Part shown: piece after piece, positions 34,106 to 43,809 of the stretch
How positions within the stretch are numbered: position 1 is the stretch's first letter
Layout of the letters: the number at the start of each line of letters is the position of its first letter
Assembly (NCBI RefSeq): GCF_965644225.1
Contig: NZ_CBFFRJ010000005.1
Coordinates: 13,056 to 77,055, forward strand
Length of the DNA: 64,000 nucleotides
Direction of reading: 5' to 3'
Source: CBFFRJ01 sp965644225
GTDB lineage: Bacteria > Pseudomonadota > Gammaproteobacteria > Enterobacterales > Enterobacteriaceae
Translations under genes and position numbers: made by a program
The notes under the pieces: model-generated
Databases searched by the model: none
What the model saw: only the letters and a program-made list of their open reading frames with translations
What the model was told of the DNA's origin: nothing

Positions 34106-36247
34106 TTACTGCTGCTGGGAAGACTGAATCGCCGTCAGAGCAATGGTGTAGACGATATCGTCAACCAGTGCGCCACGGGACAAGTCGTTAACCGGTTTAC
34201 GCATGCCTTGCAGCATCGGCCCGATGGAGATCAGGTCGGCAGAACGCTGTACCGCTTTGTAAGTGGTGTTACCGGTGTTCAGATCCGGGAAGATGAACAC
34301 GGTAGCGCGACCTGCAACCGGTGAGTTCGGCGCTTTAGATTTCGCTACGTCAGCCATTACCGCCGCATCATACTGCAACGGACCGTCGATCATCAGGTCA
34401 GGACGTTTTTCCTGTGCCAGACGAGTCGCTTCACGCACTTTCTCTACGTCGCTACCTGCACCAGAGTTACCGGTAGAGTAGGAAAGCATTGCCACGCGCG
34501 GCTCAATACCGAAGGCAATTGCGGAATCAGCAGACTGAATCGCGATTTCAGCCAGTTGTTCAGCGGTCGGATCCGGGTTGATCGCGCAGTCACCGTAAAC
34601 ATAAACCTGTTCCGGCAGCAGCATGAAGAACACGGAGGAAACAAGGGAGCTGCCCGGTGCGGTTTTGATCAATTGCAGCGGCGGACGAATGGTGTTCGCG
34701 GTGGTGTGAACTGCACCGGAGACCAGACCGTCAACTTCGTCTTGTTCCAGCATCAGGGTGCCGAGAACCACGTTGTCTTCCAGTTGCTCACGGGCAACCG
34801 CTTCGGTCATACCCTTGCTCTTACGCAGTTCGACCAGACGGGCAACGTAGCTTTCACGTACCACTTCCGGGTCAACGATTTCGATGCCAGTACCCAGTTC
34901 AACGCCCTGTGCTGCGGCAACGCGGTTGATCTCTTCCGGGTTACCTAACAGTACGCAAGTGGCGATGCCGCGTTCAGCACAGATAGCTGCTGCTTTAACG
35001 GTACGCGGTTCGTCGCCTTCCGGCAGAACAACGCGTTTGCCGGCTTTACGCGCCAGCTCAGTCAGCTGATAACGGAAGGCTGGAGGAGACAGACGACGGC
35101 TACGCTCAGAGGTTGCAGTCAGAGAATCAATCCAGTCAGCATTGATGTAGCTTGCCACGTATTCCTGAACTTTCTCGATACGCGCATGGTCATCAACCGG
35201 CACTTCCAGGTTGAAGCTTTGCAGGCTCAGAGAGGTCTGCCAGGTGTTGGTGTCTACCATAAATACCGGCAGACCGGTAGCGAACGCACGCTCACACAGT
35301 TTGGCGACACGCGGGTCCATTTCGTAGGCGCCGGTCAGCAGAACTGCGCCGATTTCTACGCCGTTCATTGCGGCCAGGCAGGCAGCAACCAGAACGTCAG
35401 GACGGTCTGCTGAGGTAACCAGCAGAGAACCTGCGCGGAAGTGTTCCAGCATGTGCGGAATGCTGCGTGCACAGAAGGTCACGGACTTCACGCGGCGGGT
35501 ATTGATTTCGCCTTCGTTAACGATGGTCGCGTTCAGGTGACGCGCCATGTCGATTGCACGGGTAGCAATCAGGTCGAAGCTCCAGGGAACAACGCCCAGG
35601 ATCGGCAGCGGGCTGGAGGCAACCAGTTTTTCTGCATCCACTTTGATGATTTTCGCTTTGGAAGAGTCATCAAAGATTTCGGACAGGTCAGGGCGAGTAC
35701 GACCCTGATCGTCAACAGGTGCGTTCAGTTTGTTAACGATAACGCCGGTGATGTTGGTGTTTTTCGCGCCGCCGAAGCTGCTACGCGTCAGTTCGATACG
35801 CTCTTTCAACTGCTCCTGAGTATCGGTGCCCTGAGACATTACAAACACGATTTCCGCGTTCAGGGTTTTGGCGATCTCAAAGTTCAGCGACTGAGCAAAC
35901 TGATGTTTACGCGTCGGGACCAGACCTTCAACCAGTACCACTTCAGCGTCTTTGCTGTTCTCATGGTAGCGTGCGACGATTTCTTCCATCAGCACGTCTT
36001 TCTGGTTGCTGGACAGCAGAGACTCAACGTAGCTCATCTTCAACGGCTCTGCCGCAGGCAGGCCGGAGTTGGTGCGTACGATGGTGGTGGTCTGGTCTGG
36101 CGCATCGCCGCCAGCACGTGGCTGGGCGATAGGTTTAAAGACGCTCAGACGAACGCCTTTGCGTTCCATAGCACGGATAACGCCCAGGCTGACGCTGGTC
36201 AGGCCGACGCTGGTTCCGGTAGGGATCAGCATGATAATACGGGACAC
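34106..36247 (-). CDS. pta: Phosphate acetyltransferase
   Basis: Converts acetyl-CoA and phosphate to acetyl phosphate, which AckA uses to make ATP and acetate. The 713 residues show the enteric long form: an N-terminal P-loop DRTGG-type regulatory domain (MLIPTGTSVGLTSVSLG), a middle DRTGG domain, and a C-terminal catalytic PTA_PTB domain (about 390-713) with YSTGNSGAGSDVEKVREAT. It is cotranscribed with ackA, 75 bases upstream. Confidence 0.98.
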   Translation of the reverse strand: MSRIIMLIPTGTSVGLTSVSLGVIRAMERKGVRLSVFKPIAQPRAGGDAPDQTTTIVRTNSGLPAAEPLKMSYVESLLSSNQKDVLMEEIVARYHENSKDAEVVLVEGLVPTRKHQFAQSLNFEIAKTLNAEIVFVMSQGTDTQEQLKERIELTRSSFGGAKNTNITGVIVNKLNAPVDDQGRTRPDLSEIFDDSSKAKIIKVDAEKLVASSPLPILGVVPWSFDLIATRAIDMARHLNATIVNEGEINTRRVKSVTFCARSIPHMLEHFRAGSLLVTSADRPDVLVAACLAAMNGVEIGAVLLTGAYEMDPRVAKLCERAFATGLPVFMVDTNTWQTSLSLQSFNLEVPVDDHARIEKVQEYVASYINADWIDSLTATSERSRRLSPPAFRYQLTELARKAGKRVVLPEGDEPRTVKAAAICAERGIATCVLLGNPEEINRVAAAQGVELGTGIEIVDPEVVRESYVARLVELRKSKGMTEAVAREQLEDNVVLGTLMLEQDEVDGLVSGAVHTTANTIRPPLQLIKTAPGSSLVSSVFFMLLPEQVYVYGDCAINPDPTAEQLAEIAIQSADSAIAFGIEPRVAMLSYSTGNSGAGSDVEKVREATRLAQEKRPDLMIDGPLQYDAAVMADVAKSKAPNSPVAGRATVFIFPDLNTGNTTYKAVQRSADLISIGPMLQGMRKPVNDLSRGALVDDIVYTIALTAIQSSQQQ

Positions 36248-36322
36248 GGTTAATCCTCTTCGTTTGCCGTCATTTTTGACGGGTTACAAAACAGCACCGC
36301 CAGCTAAGCTGGCGGTGTGTAA

Positions 36323-37525
36323 TCAGGCAGTCAGACGGCTCGCGTCTTGCGCGATGACCAGCTCTTCGTTAGTCGGGATAACGACAGCAGGGCGGGTGCC
36401 TTCTTTGTTGATGAAACCGGAGTTGCCGAAACGGGCAGCCAGGTTACGTTCGTGATCAACTTCGAAGCCCAGCACGCCCAGACGGCCCAGGGAGAGTTCA
36501 CGGACCATTGCAGCGTTTTCACCGATACCACCGGTAAAGACAACGGCGTCCAGACGACCATCCATCAGTGCAGTGTAAGAACCGATGTATTTCGCCAGAC
36601 GGTGGCAGTAAACGTCCATTGCACGTTTAGCGTCTTCTTTATCTTTGTAGTTATCTTCAACATAACGGCAGTCGCTGGTGACTTCGGTCAGACCCAGCAG
36701 ACCGGACTCTTTGGTCAGCATTTTGTTGATAGCATCAATGCTCATGCCCAGAGTGTCATGCAGATGGAAAATGATTGCCGGGTCGATGTCACCGGAACGG
36801 GTGCCCATTACCAGACCTTCCAGCGGGGTCAGACCCATGGAGGTATCAACACATTGGCCGTTACGGATTGCAGAAACGGAACCACCGTTGCCCAGGTGGC
36901 AGGTGATGATGTTCAGTTCTTCAACCGGTTTGTTCAGAACCTTAGCGGCTTCCTGAGTCACATAGAAGTGGCTGGTGCCGTGCGCGCCATAACGGCGGAC
37001 GCCATGCTCTTTGTACAGTTTGTACGGCAGAGCATACAGGTAAGATTCTTCCGGCATGGTGGTGTGGAAAGCGGTATCGAACACAGCAACGTTTTTATCT
37101 TTCAGGTTAGGGAAAGATTTCAGCGCTTCAGCGATGCCGATCAGGTGTGCCGGGTTATGCAGCGGTGCGAAAGATGCTGCATCCTTAATGCCCTGGATAA
37201 CAGAGTCATCAATAACCACAGAACTGGTGTATTTTTCGCCGCCGTGAACGATACGGTGACCGATCGCGGTGAGTTGTGCGGACAGTTCTGGTTTTTGTGC
37301 CAGAATAATGTTAACGATAAAGTTCAGCGCTTCGCTGTGAGCGGCACCTGCACCTAAAGCCGCTTCTTGTTTACCACCGTCAATTTTCCATTTGATACGC
37401 GCTTCAGGAAGATTGAAACATTCGGCTAAACCAGAAAGGAACTCTTCACCGTTGGCTGCATCGATGATGGCGAATTTCAGTGAGGAGCTACCGCAGTTCA
37501 GAACCAGTACTAACTTACTCGACAT
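36323..37525 (-). CDS. ackA: Acetate kinase
   Basis: Makes ATP and acetate from acetyl phosphate in overflow metabolism and fermentation. The 400-residue ASKHA-fold enzyme has the start LVLNCGSSSLKFAI, HRIVHGGEKY with the active-site Arg and His, DTAFHTTMP with catalytic Asp, and GGIGENAAMVRE. It is first in the ackA-pta operon; the promoter must lie in the 336-base gap upstream. Confidence 0.98.
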   Translation of the reverse strand: MSSKLVLVLNCGSSSLKFAIIDAANGEEFLSGLAECFNLPEARIKWKIDGGKQEAALGAGAAHSEALNFIVNIILAQKPELSAQLTAIGHRIVHGGEKYTSSVVIDDSVIQGIKDAASFAPLHNPAHLIGIAEALKSFPNLKDKNVAVFDTAFHTTMPEESYLYALPYKLYKEHGVRRYGAHGTSHFYVTQEAAKVLNKPVEELNIITCHLGNGGSVSAIRNGQCVDTSMGLTPLEGLVMGTRSGDIDPAIIFHLHDTLGMSIDAINKMLTKESGLLGLTEVTSDCRYVEDNYKDKEDAKRAMDVYCHRLAKYIGSYTALMDGRLDAVVFTGGIGENAAMVRELSLGRLGVLGFEVDHERNLAARFGNSGFINKEGTRPAVVIPTNEELVIAQDASRLTA

Positions 37526-37861
37526 GGAAGTACCTATTTATGATACGTGGCTAAAAAAACGTCAGTGAGTCTCTCAGCGTAGCGCATGATGACGCTGACA
37601 TTTATGATTAACATCATGCCGGAAACATTTTCTGGCATGATGAAAGAATACTTAAGATCTTATGCCATTTTGCTCAATTTACAGACAGTGGCATAATGGG
37701 CATCCAGTTTGACGATCGACCGGATCTTGTCTACGGCCCAATAAGGCTGGCACAGGATACCTGATACGATGTCCAATTGACAAAAAATTTTAACGTTGTC
37801 ATAGATAGTTGTTGTTTTGCACAATTTTTTTAAATTTTATATGTGAAGTTGAGGTAAAGCC
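37526..37861. other. ackA-yfbV divergent intergenic region (336 bases)
   Basis: AT-rich region holding the promoters for ackA (minus) and yfbV (plus). It contains one perfect 9-base inverted repeat, CATCATGCC (37612-37620) with GGCATGATG (37634-37642), and a looser one, TATGCCA (37661-37667) with TGGCATA (37689-37695). No coding sequence or RNA gene was recognised. Confidence 0.5.
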
Positions 37862-38317
37862 ATGTCCACTTCAGAAAATCGGCCCGTAAGTTTTTTTGGA
37901 TTGTTTAGCCGGGGTCAGCATTATGCGAAGACCTGGCCTATGGATAAACGCCTCGCGCCAATGTTTGTTGAAAGCCGCGTTATTCGTGCAACCCGCTATG
38001 CCAACCGTTTTATGCCACCGGTCGCCGTGTTCACCCTGTGCTGGCAAATCGCCCTTGGCGGTCAACTGGGGCCGGCCATTGCCACGGCACTCTTCGCCCT
38101 CAGCCTGCCGATGCAGGGATTGTGGTGGTTAGGTAAGCGTTCGGTCACCCCTTTACCGCCATCGATACTCTCATGGTTTTATGACGTGAGAGAGAAATTA
38201 CAGGAAGCAGGGCAGGCGCTCTCTCCGCTCGAAGGTAAGCCGGATTATCAGGCGTTAGCTGACACGCTTAAGCGCGCCTTTAAACAACTGGATAAAACTT
38301 TCCTTGATGATTTGTGA
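37862..38317 (+). CDS. yfbV: UPF0208 membrane protein YfbV
   Basis: Inner-membrane protein of 151 residues with two hydrophobic segments (about 52-68 and 72-92) and a charged C-terminal tail. Conserved sequence FFGLFSRGQHYAKTWP marks the YfbV family. E. coli YfbV has been linked to Ter macrodomain insulation. A terminator follows at 38345. It is next to ackA as in E. coli. Confidence 0.92.
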   Translation: MSTSENRPVSFFGLFSRGQHYAKTWPMDKRLAPMFVESRVIRATRYANRFMPPVAVFTLCWQIALGGQLGPAIATALFALSLPMQGLWWLGKRSVTPLPPSILSWFYDVREKLQEAGQALSPLEGKPDYQALADTLKRAFKQLDKTFLDDL

Positions 38318-38344
38318 TTGATCATCGAAACAGTGAATAAAACA

Positions 38345-38380
38345 AGGCACAGTAACGTTCAGTTACCGTGTCTTTTTTTT
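38345..38380 (+). terminator. Terminator after yfbV
   Basis: GGCACAGTAAC pairs with GTTACCGTGTC with two mismatches around a short loop and runs into eight T residues. Confidence 0.8.
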
Positions 38381-38409
38381 AACCTGCAAAGCGCTACAGG
38401 AGTTGTAAG

Positions 38410-38904
38410 ATGGAAATGACCAATGCCCAACGACTGATTTTATCTAATCAGTACAAAATGATGACAATGATGGATCCCGCCAATGCGGAACGTTATCGTC
38501 GCTTGCAGACAATTATTGAGCGTGGCTATGGTCTGCAAATGCGAGAGCTGGACAGAGAGTTCGGTGAGCTGAAAGAAGAAACCTGTCGCACGGTTATCGA
38601 CATCATGGAAATGTACCACGCGTTGCATGTCTCCTGGGCGAATCTGAAAGATGCACAAACGGTTGATGAGCGTCGCGTGACCTTCTTAGGCTTTGATGCC
38701 GCTACCGAAGCGCGCTATCTGGGCTACGTTCGCTTTATGGTCAACATTGAAGGACGCTACGCCCACTTTGATGCCGGGACGCACGGCTTCAATGCTCAGA
38801 CCCCAATGTGGGAAAAATATCAGCGCATGCTGAATGTCTGGCACTCCTGTCCGCGCCAGTATCATCTGAGCACCAACGAGATTAATCAGATTATTAATGC
38901 GTAA
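38410..38904 (+). CDS. yfbU: YfbU family protein
   Basis: Cytosolic protein of 164 residues from the UPF0304 family, rich in Met and Tyr, with no membrane segment. E. coli YfbU is associated with growth arrest when overproduced, but the biochemical role is unknown. It has its own upstream gap with a CAGGAGTTG ribosome site and is followed by yfbT after 10 bases. Confidence 0.92.
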   Translation: MEMTNAQRLILSNQYKMMTMMDPANAERYRRLQTIIERGYGLQMRELDREFGELKEETCRTVIDIMEMYHALHVSWANLKDAQTVDERRVTFLGFDAATEARYLGYVRFMVNIEGRYAHFDAGTHGFNAQTPMWEKYQRMLNVWHSCPRQYHLSTNEINQIINA

Positions 38905-38914
38905 GGAGCGTCGA

Positions 38915-39574
38915 GTGCAGTGCAAAGGATTTCTATTTGACCTTGATGGCACCTTAGTCAACTCCCTGCCGGTTGTTGAACGCGCCTGGTGCGCATGGGC
39001 CGATCGTTTTGGTATTGCCCATCAGGAGGTACTTGATTTTATTCATGGCAAACAGGCGATAACCTCGCTACGCCATTTTATGGCCGGTAAACCTGAAGCG
39101 GAGATCATGGCGGAGTTCAGCCGTCTGGAAGAGATTGAAGCCAGGGATACCGACGGCGTGGCGGCGTTACCGGGGGCGGTGGCGTTGCTCAACCATCTCA
39201 ACGCGTTGCAGATCCCGTGGGCCATTGTCACCTCAGGCTCCATACCCGTCGCCCATGCTCGTCACCGGGCGGGTGGGTTGCCGATGCCGGAAGTGTTTGT
39301 CACCGCCGAACAGGTGAAGCGCGGAAAGCCGGAACCCGATCCTTATCTGCTTGGCGCAAAACTGCTTGGCCTCGCGCCGCAGGATTGTGTGGTGGTGGAA
39401 GATGCCGCTGCGGGTGTGCTTTCTGGTCTTGCGGCGCATTGCCACGTCATTGCTGTTAATGTCCCTGCCGATTCACCTCGTCTTGCTGAGGTGGATTTGC
39501 TACTCAACAGGCTGGACGAGGTCACCGTGGTCAAGCGAGACGATGGTCTGGTCGTTGTGACCCAAAAAGACTGA
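38915..39574 (+). CDS. yfbT: HAD-family sugar phosphatase YfbT (HxpA)
   Basis: Haloacid-dehalogenase phosphatase acting on small phosphosugars such as sorbitol-6-phosphate in E. coli. Motif I is FLFDLDGTLVNSL with nucleophile Asp, motif II IVTSGS, motif III lysine in KRGKPEPDPY and motif IV VVEDAAAG. A GTG start at 38915 (VQCKGFLFD) fits E. coli YfbT (MRCKGFLFD) and has an AAGGAG site; an ATG 6 codons upstream is an alternative. The product has 219 residues. Confidence 0.92.
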   Translation: MQCKGFLFDLDGTLVNSLPVVERAWCAWADRFGIAHQEVLDFIHGKQAITSLRHFMAGKPEAEIMAEFSRLEEIEARDTDGVAALPGAVALLNHLNALQIPWAIVTSGSIPVAHARHRAGGLPMPEVFVTAEQVKRGKPEPDPYLLGAKLLGLAPQDCVVVEDAAAGVLSGLAAHCHVIAVNVPADSPRLAEVDLLLNRLDEVTVVKRDDGLVVVTQKD

Positions 39575-39584
39575 CACATGATTT

Positions 39585-39610
39585 AGCCCTGCATTGACGG
39601 GGCTTTTTTA
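39585..39610 (+). terminator. Terminator after yfbT
   Basis: AGCCC (39585-39589) pairs with GGGCT (39599-39603) and is followed by TTTTTT. The stem is short. Confidence 0.6.
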
Positions 39611-39649
39611 TGGCATGATCCATTACCACATAAAATATAAGGAAATGGT

Positions 39650-41482
39650 GTGAACGGTGAGCTTATCTGGGTTCTGTGTCTGTTGATGGTAGCCGTTGTG
39701 CTTTTTGCGACGGGTAAAGTACGCATGGACGCAGTGGCGTTGCTGGTGATCGTCGCATTTATTCTCAGCGGAACTCTGACGATGACGGAAGCCTTGTCAG
39801 GTTTTAGCGATCCTAACGTCATCCTGATTGGCGCACTGTTTATTATTGGCGAGGGCCTGGTACGTACGGGGGTGGCGACCAGTCTGGGGGCCTGGCTGGT
39901 GAAAATGGCGGGCAGCAGCGAAGTCAAAATGTTAGTCCTGCTGATGTTAACCGTCGCGGGTCTGGGGGCCTTTATGAGCTCTACCGGGGTGGTCGCTATC
40001 TTTATTCCGGTCGTGCTTAGCGTCTCGATGCGGATGCAGATCTCTCCGTCACGTCTGATGATGCCGCTCAGTTTTGCCGGGCTTATCAGCGGCATGATGA
40101 CTCTGGTGGCAACGCCGCCGAATATGGTGATTAACAGCGAACTGCTGCGCGAAGGCCTGAGCGGGTTTAGCTTTTTTAGTGTGACGCCGCTGGGGCTGGT
40201 TATCCTGCTGATGGGCATCATCTATATGCTACTCATGCGTTTTATGCTGAAAGGCGAGAAGCAGGAACACCAGCGTGATAGCTGGAAGCGTCGTACTTTT
40301 CGCGATTTGATCAAAGAGTATCACCTTACCGGGCGGGCGCGTCGGCTGGCGATCCGCCCTGGCTCGCCATTGATCGGCCAACGACTGGACGATCTGCAAC
40401 TGCGTGAGCGCTACGGTGCTAACGTGATTGGTCTTGAGCGCTGGCGACGATTTCGCCGGGTTATTGTCAACGTCAATGGGGTGTCGGAATTTCGCGCCCG
40501 GGATGTGCTGTTAATTGATATGTCGGCGGCGGATGTCGATCTTCGCCAGTTCTGCGCCGAACAACTTCTCGAGCCGATGGTTCTGCGCGGTGAGTATTTT
40601 TCCGATCAGGCGCTGGATGTGGGGATGGCTGAAGTGTCGCCGATGCCGGAATCGGAAATGCTCGGCAAAACGGTACGTGAAATTGGTTTTCGTAGCCGCT
40701 ACGGCGTCAATGTGGTGGGCTTTAAACGTGATGGGGTGGCGATGTCCGGGGTGGTGGTGGATGAGCCACTGCAACTGGGCGATATTATTCTGGTGGTGGG
40801 TAACTGGAAACTGATCGGTCAGTTAAGTCAGTCCGGGCGTGATTTTCTGGTACTGAACATGCCCGTGGAGGAGAGTGCGGTCTCTCCGGCGCACTCTCAG
40901 GCGCCGCATGCGGTTTTTTGTCTGGTGTTGATGGTGGCGCTGATGCTGACCGATGAGATCCCCAATCCTGTCGCTGCCATTGTCGCCTGTTTGTTGATGG
41001 GCAAGTTTCGTTGTATTGACGCTGAGAGCGCCTACAAGGCAATTCACTGGCCGAGCATTATTTTGATTGTCGGAATGATGCCCTTTGCGCTGGCGTTACA
41101 GAAAACCGGTGGCGTTGATCTGGTGGTGAAAGGATTACTCGAATTTGGTGGGCAATATGGGCCGTATATGATGTTGATCTGTCTGTTTGCGATGTGTTCA
41201 ACCATCGGCCTGTTTATTTCGAACACCGCCACTGCGGTATTAATGGCTCCCATTGCGCTGGCAACGGCTAAATCCATGGCGGTGTCGCCTTATCCTTTCG
41301 CTATGGTCGTGGCGATGGCTGCTTCAGCGGCATTTATGACGCCCGTGTCATCTCCGGTCAACACGCTGGTGCTGGGGCCCGGAAACTATCAGTTCAGCGA
41401 CTTTGTGAAAATCGGCGTGCCTTTCACCTTACTGGTGATGGTGGTCTGCGTGTTGCTGATCCCGGTGCTGTTCCCATTCTAA
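39650..41482 (+). CDS. yfbS: Membrane transporter YfbS with two TrkA-C domains
   Basis: A 610-residue inner-membrane protein of the CitT/ArsB ion-transporter superfamily. Two blocks of hydrophobic segments (about 1-200 and 420-610) enclose a cytoplasmic region with two RCK_C/TrkA-C regulatory domains (about 220-390). The signatures LVATPPNMVINSE and FMTPVSSPVNTLVLGPGNY are typical of the superfamily. The substrate is unknown. It uses a GTG start (GTG AAC GGT) with an AAGGAA site and has the same length as E. coli YfbS. Confidence 0.9.
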   Translation: MNGELIWVLCLLMVAVVLFATGKVRMDAVALLVIVAFILSGTLTMTEALSGFSDPNVILIGALFIIGEGLVRTGVATSLGAWLVKMAGSSEVKMLVLLMLTVAGLGAFMSSTGVVAIFIPVVLSVSMRMQISPSRLMMPLSFAGLISGMMTLVATPPNMVINSELLREGLSGFSFFSVTPLGLVILLMGIIYMLLMRFMLKGEKQEHQRDSWKRRTFRDLIKEYHLTGRARRLAIRPGSPLIGQRLDDLQLRERYGANVIGLERWRRFRRVIVNVNGVSEFRARDVLLIDMSAADVDLRQFCAEQLLEPMVLRGEYFSDQALDVGMAEVSPMPESEMLGKTVREIGFRSRYGVNVVGFKRDGVAMSGVVVDEPLQLGDIILVVGNWKLIGQLSQSGRDFLVLNMPVEESAVSPAHSQAPHAVFCLVLMVALMLTDEIPNPVAAIVACLLMGKFRCIDAESAYKAIHWPSIILIVGMMPFALALQKTGGVDLVVKGLLEFGGQYGPYMMLICLFAMCSTIGLFISNTATAVLMAPIALATAKSMAVSPYPFAMVVAMAASAAFMTPVSSPVNTLVLGPGNYQFSDFVKIGVPFTLLVMVVCVLLIPVLFPF

Positions 41483-41487
41483 AAACA

Positions 41488-41516
41488 TCCCCGGTAAGTA
41501 ACCCTTTACCGGGGGA
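41488..41516. terminator. Hairpin between yfbS and yfbR
   Basis: TCCCCGGTAA pairs with TTACCGGGGGA around loop GTAACCC, between convergent genes. T runs are short on both strands. Confidence 0.6.
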
Positions 41517-41526
41517 ATGAAAATAT

Positions 41527-42126
41527 CTACAGGGGAGAATCCTGGCTTATTTCATCGAGCGACAAATGGAAGCTCGGTACAAACACCTGCATAAAATAGT
41601 CCATTTCCGGGCTGCGTCGGGCTTCGAGTGTCTTTTCCAGACGCGACTTCGCCAGACGAAATTCATTATTTCCGGCGGATAATTCTTCCAGGCACTTTAG
41701 ATAAGCGCAAAGGGCATCCGCCTGTTTAACGATCAATTTTTCATCAGCAGTGTAATTATGTTCATCGATAAGCGGAGAGAATATATCGCGTAATTCCTCC
41801 GGCACCATTTCCACCAGTTTCTGCTGAGCAATTTTTTCTATCGCTTTGTATTCCTGGGCAATCTGGGTATTGAAATATTTGACCGGCGTGGGTAAATCCC
41901 CGGTAAGCACTTCTGAGGCATCATGGTACATCGCCAGCAGGGCAATACGCTCTGCATTAAGTTTACCGTCGAATTTACGATTTTTAATGGCGGCCAGGGC
42001 GTGAGCGACCATGGCGACCTGAAGACTATGCTCTGAGACGTTTTCGGTACGGACGTTACGCATCAGGGGCCAGCGATTGATAAGTTTGAGACGGGATAAA
42101 TGCGCGAAGAAATGGCTCTGACTCAT
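41527..42126 (-). CDS. yfbR: 5'-deoxynucleotidase YfbR
   Basis: HD-domain phosphohydrolase that removes phosphate from deoxyribonucleoside 5'-monophosphates. The metal residues are visible: His33 (ENVSEHSLQVA), His68 and Asp69 (AMYHDASEVLTGDLPTPVKY), and the later Asp near 137 (VKQADALCAYL). The ATG at 42126 (MSQSHFFAHL) gives 199 residues as in E. coli; longer frames run back into the alaA hairpin. Confidence 0.96.
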   Translation of the reverse strand: MSQSHFFAHLSRLKLINRWPLMRNVRTENVSEHSLQVAMVAHALAAIKNRKFDGKLNAERIALLAMYHDASEVLTGDLPTPVKYFNTQIAQEYKAIEKIAQQKLVEMVPEELRDIFSPLIDEHNYTADEKLIVKQADALCAYLKCLEELSAGNNEFRLAKSRLEKTLEARRSPEMDYFMQVFVPSFHLSLDEISQDSPL

Positions 42127-42171
42127 AAATGACCTTGTCTGTGACTGCGACGGTAGGTCATTGTGCGCAGA

Positions 42172-42201
42172 GTCGGGGGAAGATGCAAATCTTCCCCCGA
42201 C
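42172..42201. terminator. Strong hairpin between alaA and yfbR
   Basis: GTCGGGGGAAGAT (42172-42184) pairs perfectly over 13 bases with ATCTTCCCCCGAC (42189-42201), loop GCAA. It starts 5 bases after the alaA stop on the minus strand. No T run follows, so it may protect the alaA mRNA 3' end and allow some read-through into yfbR. Confidence 0.7.
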
Positions 42202-42205
42202 ACTA

Positions 42206-43420
42206 TTACTGGTGGTAACCGGACAGGAATCGACCAAATCGAGTGATGGCCATTTCCAGATCGTCAACACGCGGCAGGGTCACAATACGTACGTGATCCG
42301 GCCATGGCCAGTTGAAGGCCGTTCCCTGAACCAGCAGGACTTTTTCCTGGAGCAGAAAATCGAGAACCATCTTCTGGTCATCAAAAATATTAAAACGTTT
42401 GGCATCAATTTTCGGGAACATATACAGCGCGCCCTGAGGTTTCACACAGGAAACGCCGGGGATTTCGTTAAGCAATTCCCATGCGCGGTTACGCTGCTCA
42501 TAAAGGCGTCCGCCCGGCACAATAAATTCACTGATGCTCTGATAGCCGCCGATCGCCGTCTGGATCGCGTGCTGAGCCGGTACGTTGGCGCACAGACGCA
42601 TGGAGGCCAGCATCTCCAGACCTTCGATATAACCTTTTGCATGCTTTTTCGGTCCGTTCAGAACCATCCAGCCCTGACGGAAGCCTGCCACACGGTAGGT
42701 TTTAGACAGCCCGTTAAAGGTGATGGTGAACAGATCCGGCGCCAGAGCGGCAATGGAGTGGTGTTCCGACGCATCGTAAAGGATTTTGTCATAAATTTCG
42801 TCGGCGAAAATGATGAGATTATGCTGGCGGGCAATCTCAACAATCTCCATCAACAACTCTTTCGAGTAAACCGCACCGGTGGGGTTGTTCGGGTTGATGA
42901 TGACGATTCCACGGGTGCGCGGCGTTATTTTGGCGCGAATGTCGTCGAGATCCGGGAACCAGCCTGCGGATTCGTCACACAGGTAGTGCACGGCTTTGCC
43001 GCTCGACAGCGATACGGCAGCTGTCCACAGTGGATAATCAGGCGCCGGAACTAACATTTCGTCGCCGCTGTTTAACAAAGCCTGCATTGATTGCACGATC
43101 AGCTCAGACACGCCGTTGCCGATGTAGATATCCTCAACGGTAACGTCCCGCATGCCACGCGCCTGATAATGCTGCATGATGGCTTTGCGCGCGGAATACA
43201 ATCCTTTTGAGTCACAGTAGCCCTGCGATGTCGGCAAGTTGCGGATCACATCGACCAGAATCTCATCCGGCGCGTCAAAGCCGAAAGGCGCCGGGTTACC
43301 GATGTTTAGTTTAAGAACTTTGTTGCCTTCTTCTTCAAGGCGTTTCGCCTCTTTAAGAACCGGCCCACGGATGTCATAACAGACATTATCTAACTTGCTG
43401 GATTTTTCGATGGAGGACAT
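42206..43420 (-). CDS. alaA: Glutamate-pyruvate aminotransferase AlaA
   Basis: Main alanine-making transaminase: pyruvate plus glutamate gives alanine plus 2-oxoglutarate. Class I PLP enzyme of 404 residues. The PLP lysine lies in TFNGLSKTYRVAGFRQGW (about residue 240) and the INPNNPTGAVYS loop binds cofactor and substrate. It is divergent from lrhA across a 951-base gap, as in E. coli. Confidence 0.96.
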   Translation of the reverse strand: MSSIEKSSKLDNVCYDIRGPVLKEAKRLEEEGNKVLKLNIGNPAPFGFDAPDEILVDVIRNLPTSQGYCDSKGLYSARKAIMQHYQARGMRDVTVEDIYIGNGVSELIVQSMQALLNSGDEMLVPAPDYPLWTAAVSLSSGKAVHYLCDESAGWFPDLDDIRAKITPRTRGIVIINPNNPTGAVYSKELLMEIVEIARQHNLIIFADEIYDKILYDASEHHSIAALAPDLFTITFNGLSKTYRVAGFRQGWMVLNGPKKHAKGYIEGLEMLASMRLCANVPAQHAIQTAIGGYQSISEFIVPGGRLYEQRNRAWELLNEIPGVSCVKPQGALYMFPKIDAKRFNIFDDQKMVLDFLLQEKVLLVQGTAFNWPWPDHVRIVTLPRVDDLEMAITRFGRFLSGYHQ

Positions 43421-43809
43421 GAACTTTGGACCTTTTAGCTGTGAATGCCACTCCCTGCCATGGAAGTCAGCACCGAATAATGTACTCCCACGACGGCGGG
43501 TTTTGAAGGGTGGACAGGAGAAGATTTTGCCTTAACCACATTGTATTTAGCGTCTTTTCAACTGATTTTATTGCTTAAATCTCTATGTTTTCAGGTTAAA
43601 ACACTATAAGTTAGTGATTAGATTCGCCATCTTAATTTTGTTGCGAATTTTATGCTAAAAAAAGATGGCTGTTTAGTGCGGACAGGCGCCTGGCGAAAAG
43701 GCAGCAGGTGGCTGGAGAGGTAAAGCTGAATGAGAGTGGATTGCAAAATCAAAGCAATCATCAATGGTAAACGACTAATCTGTAAAACCATTGTTAAGTA
43801 TTATTAATC

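Noticed and set aside
35441..36253. A 270-codon plus-strand frame opposite pta
   Set aside because: It is antisense to the N-terminal part of pta and shows no recognisable family.
36347..37357. A 336-codon plus-strand frame opposite ackA
   Set aside because: It is antisense to a complete acetate kinase gene and has no ribosome site or domain.
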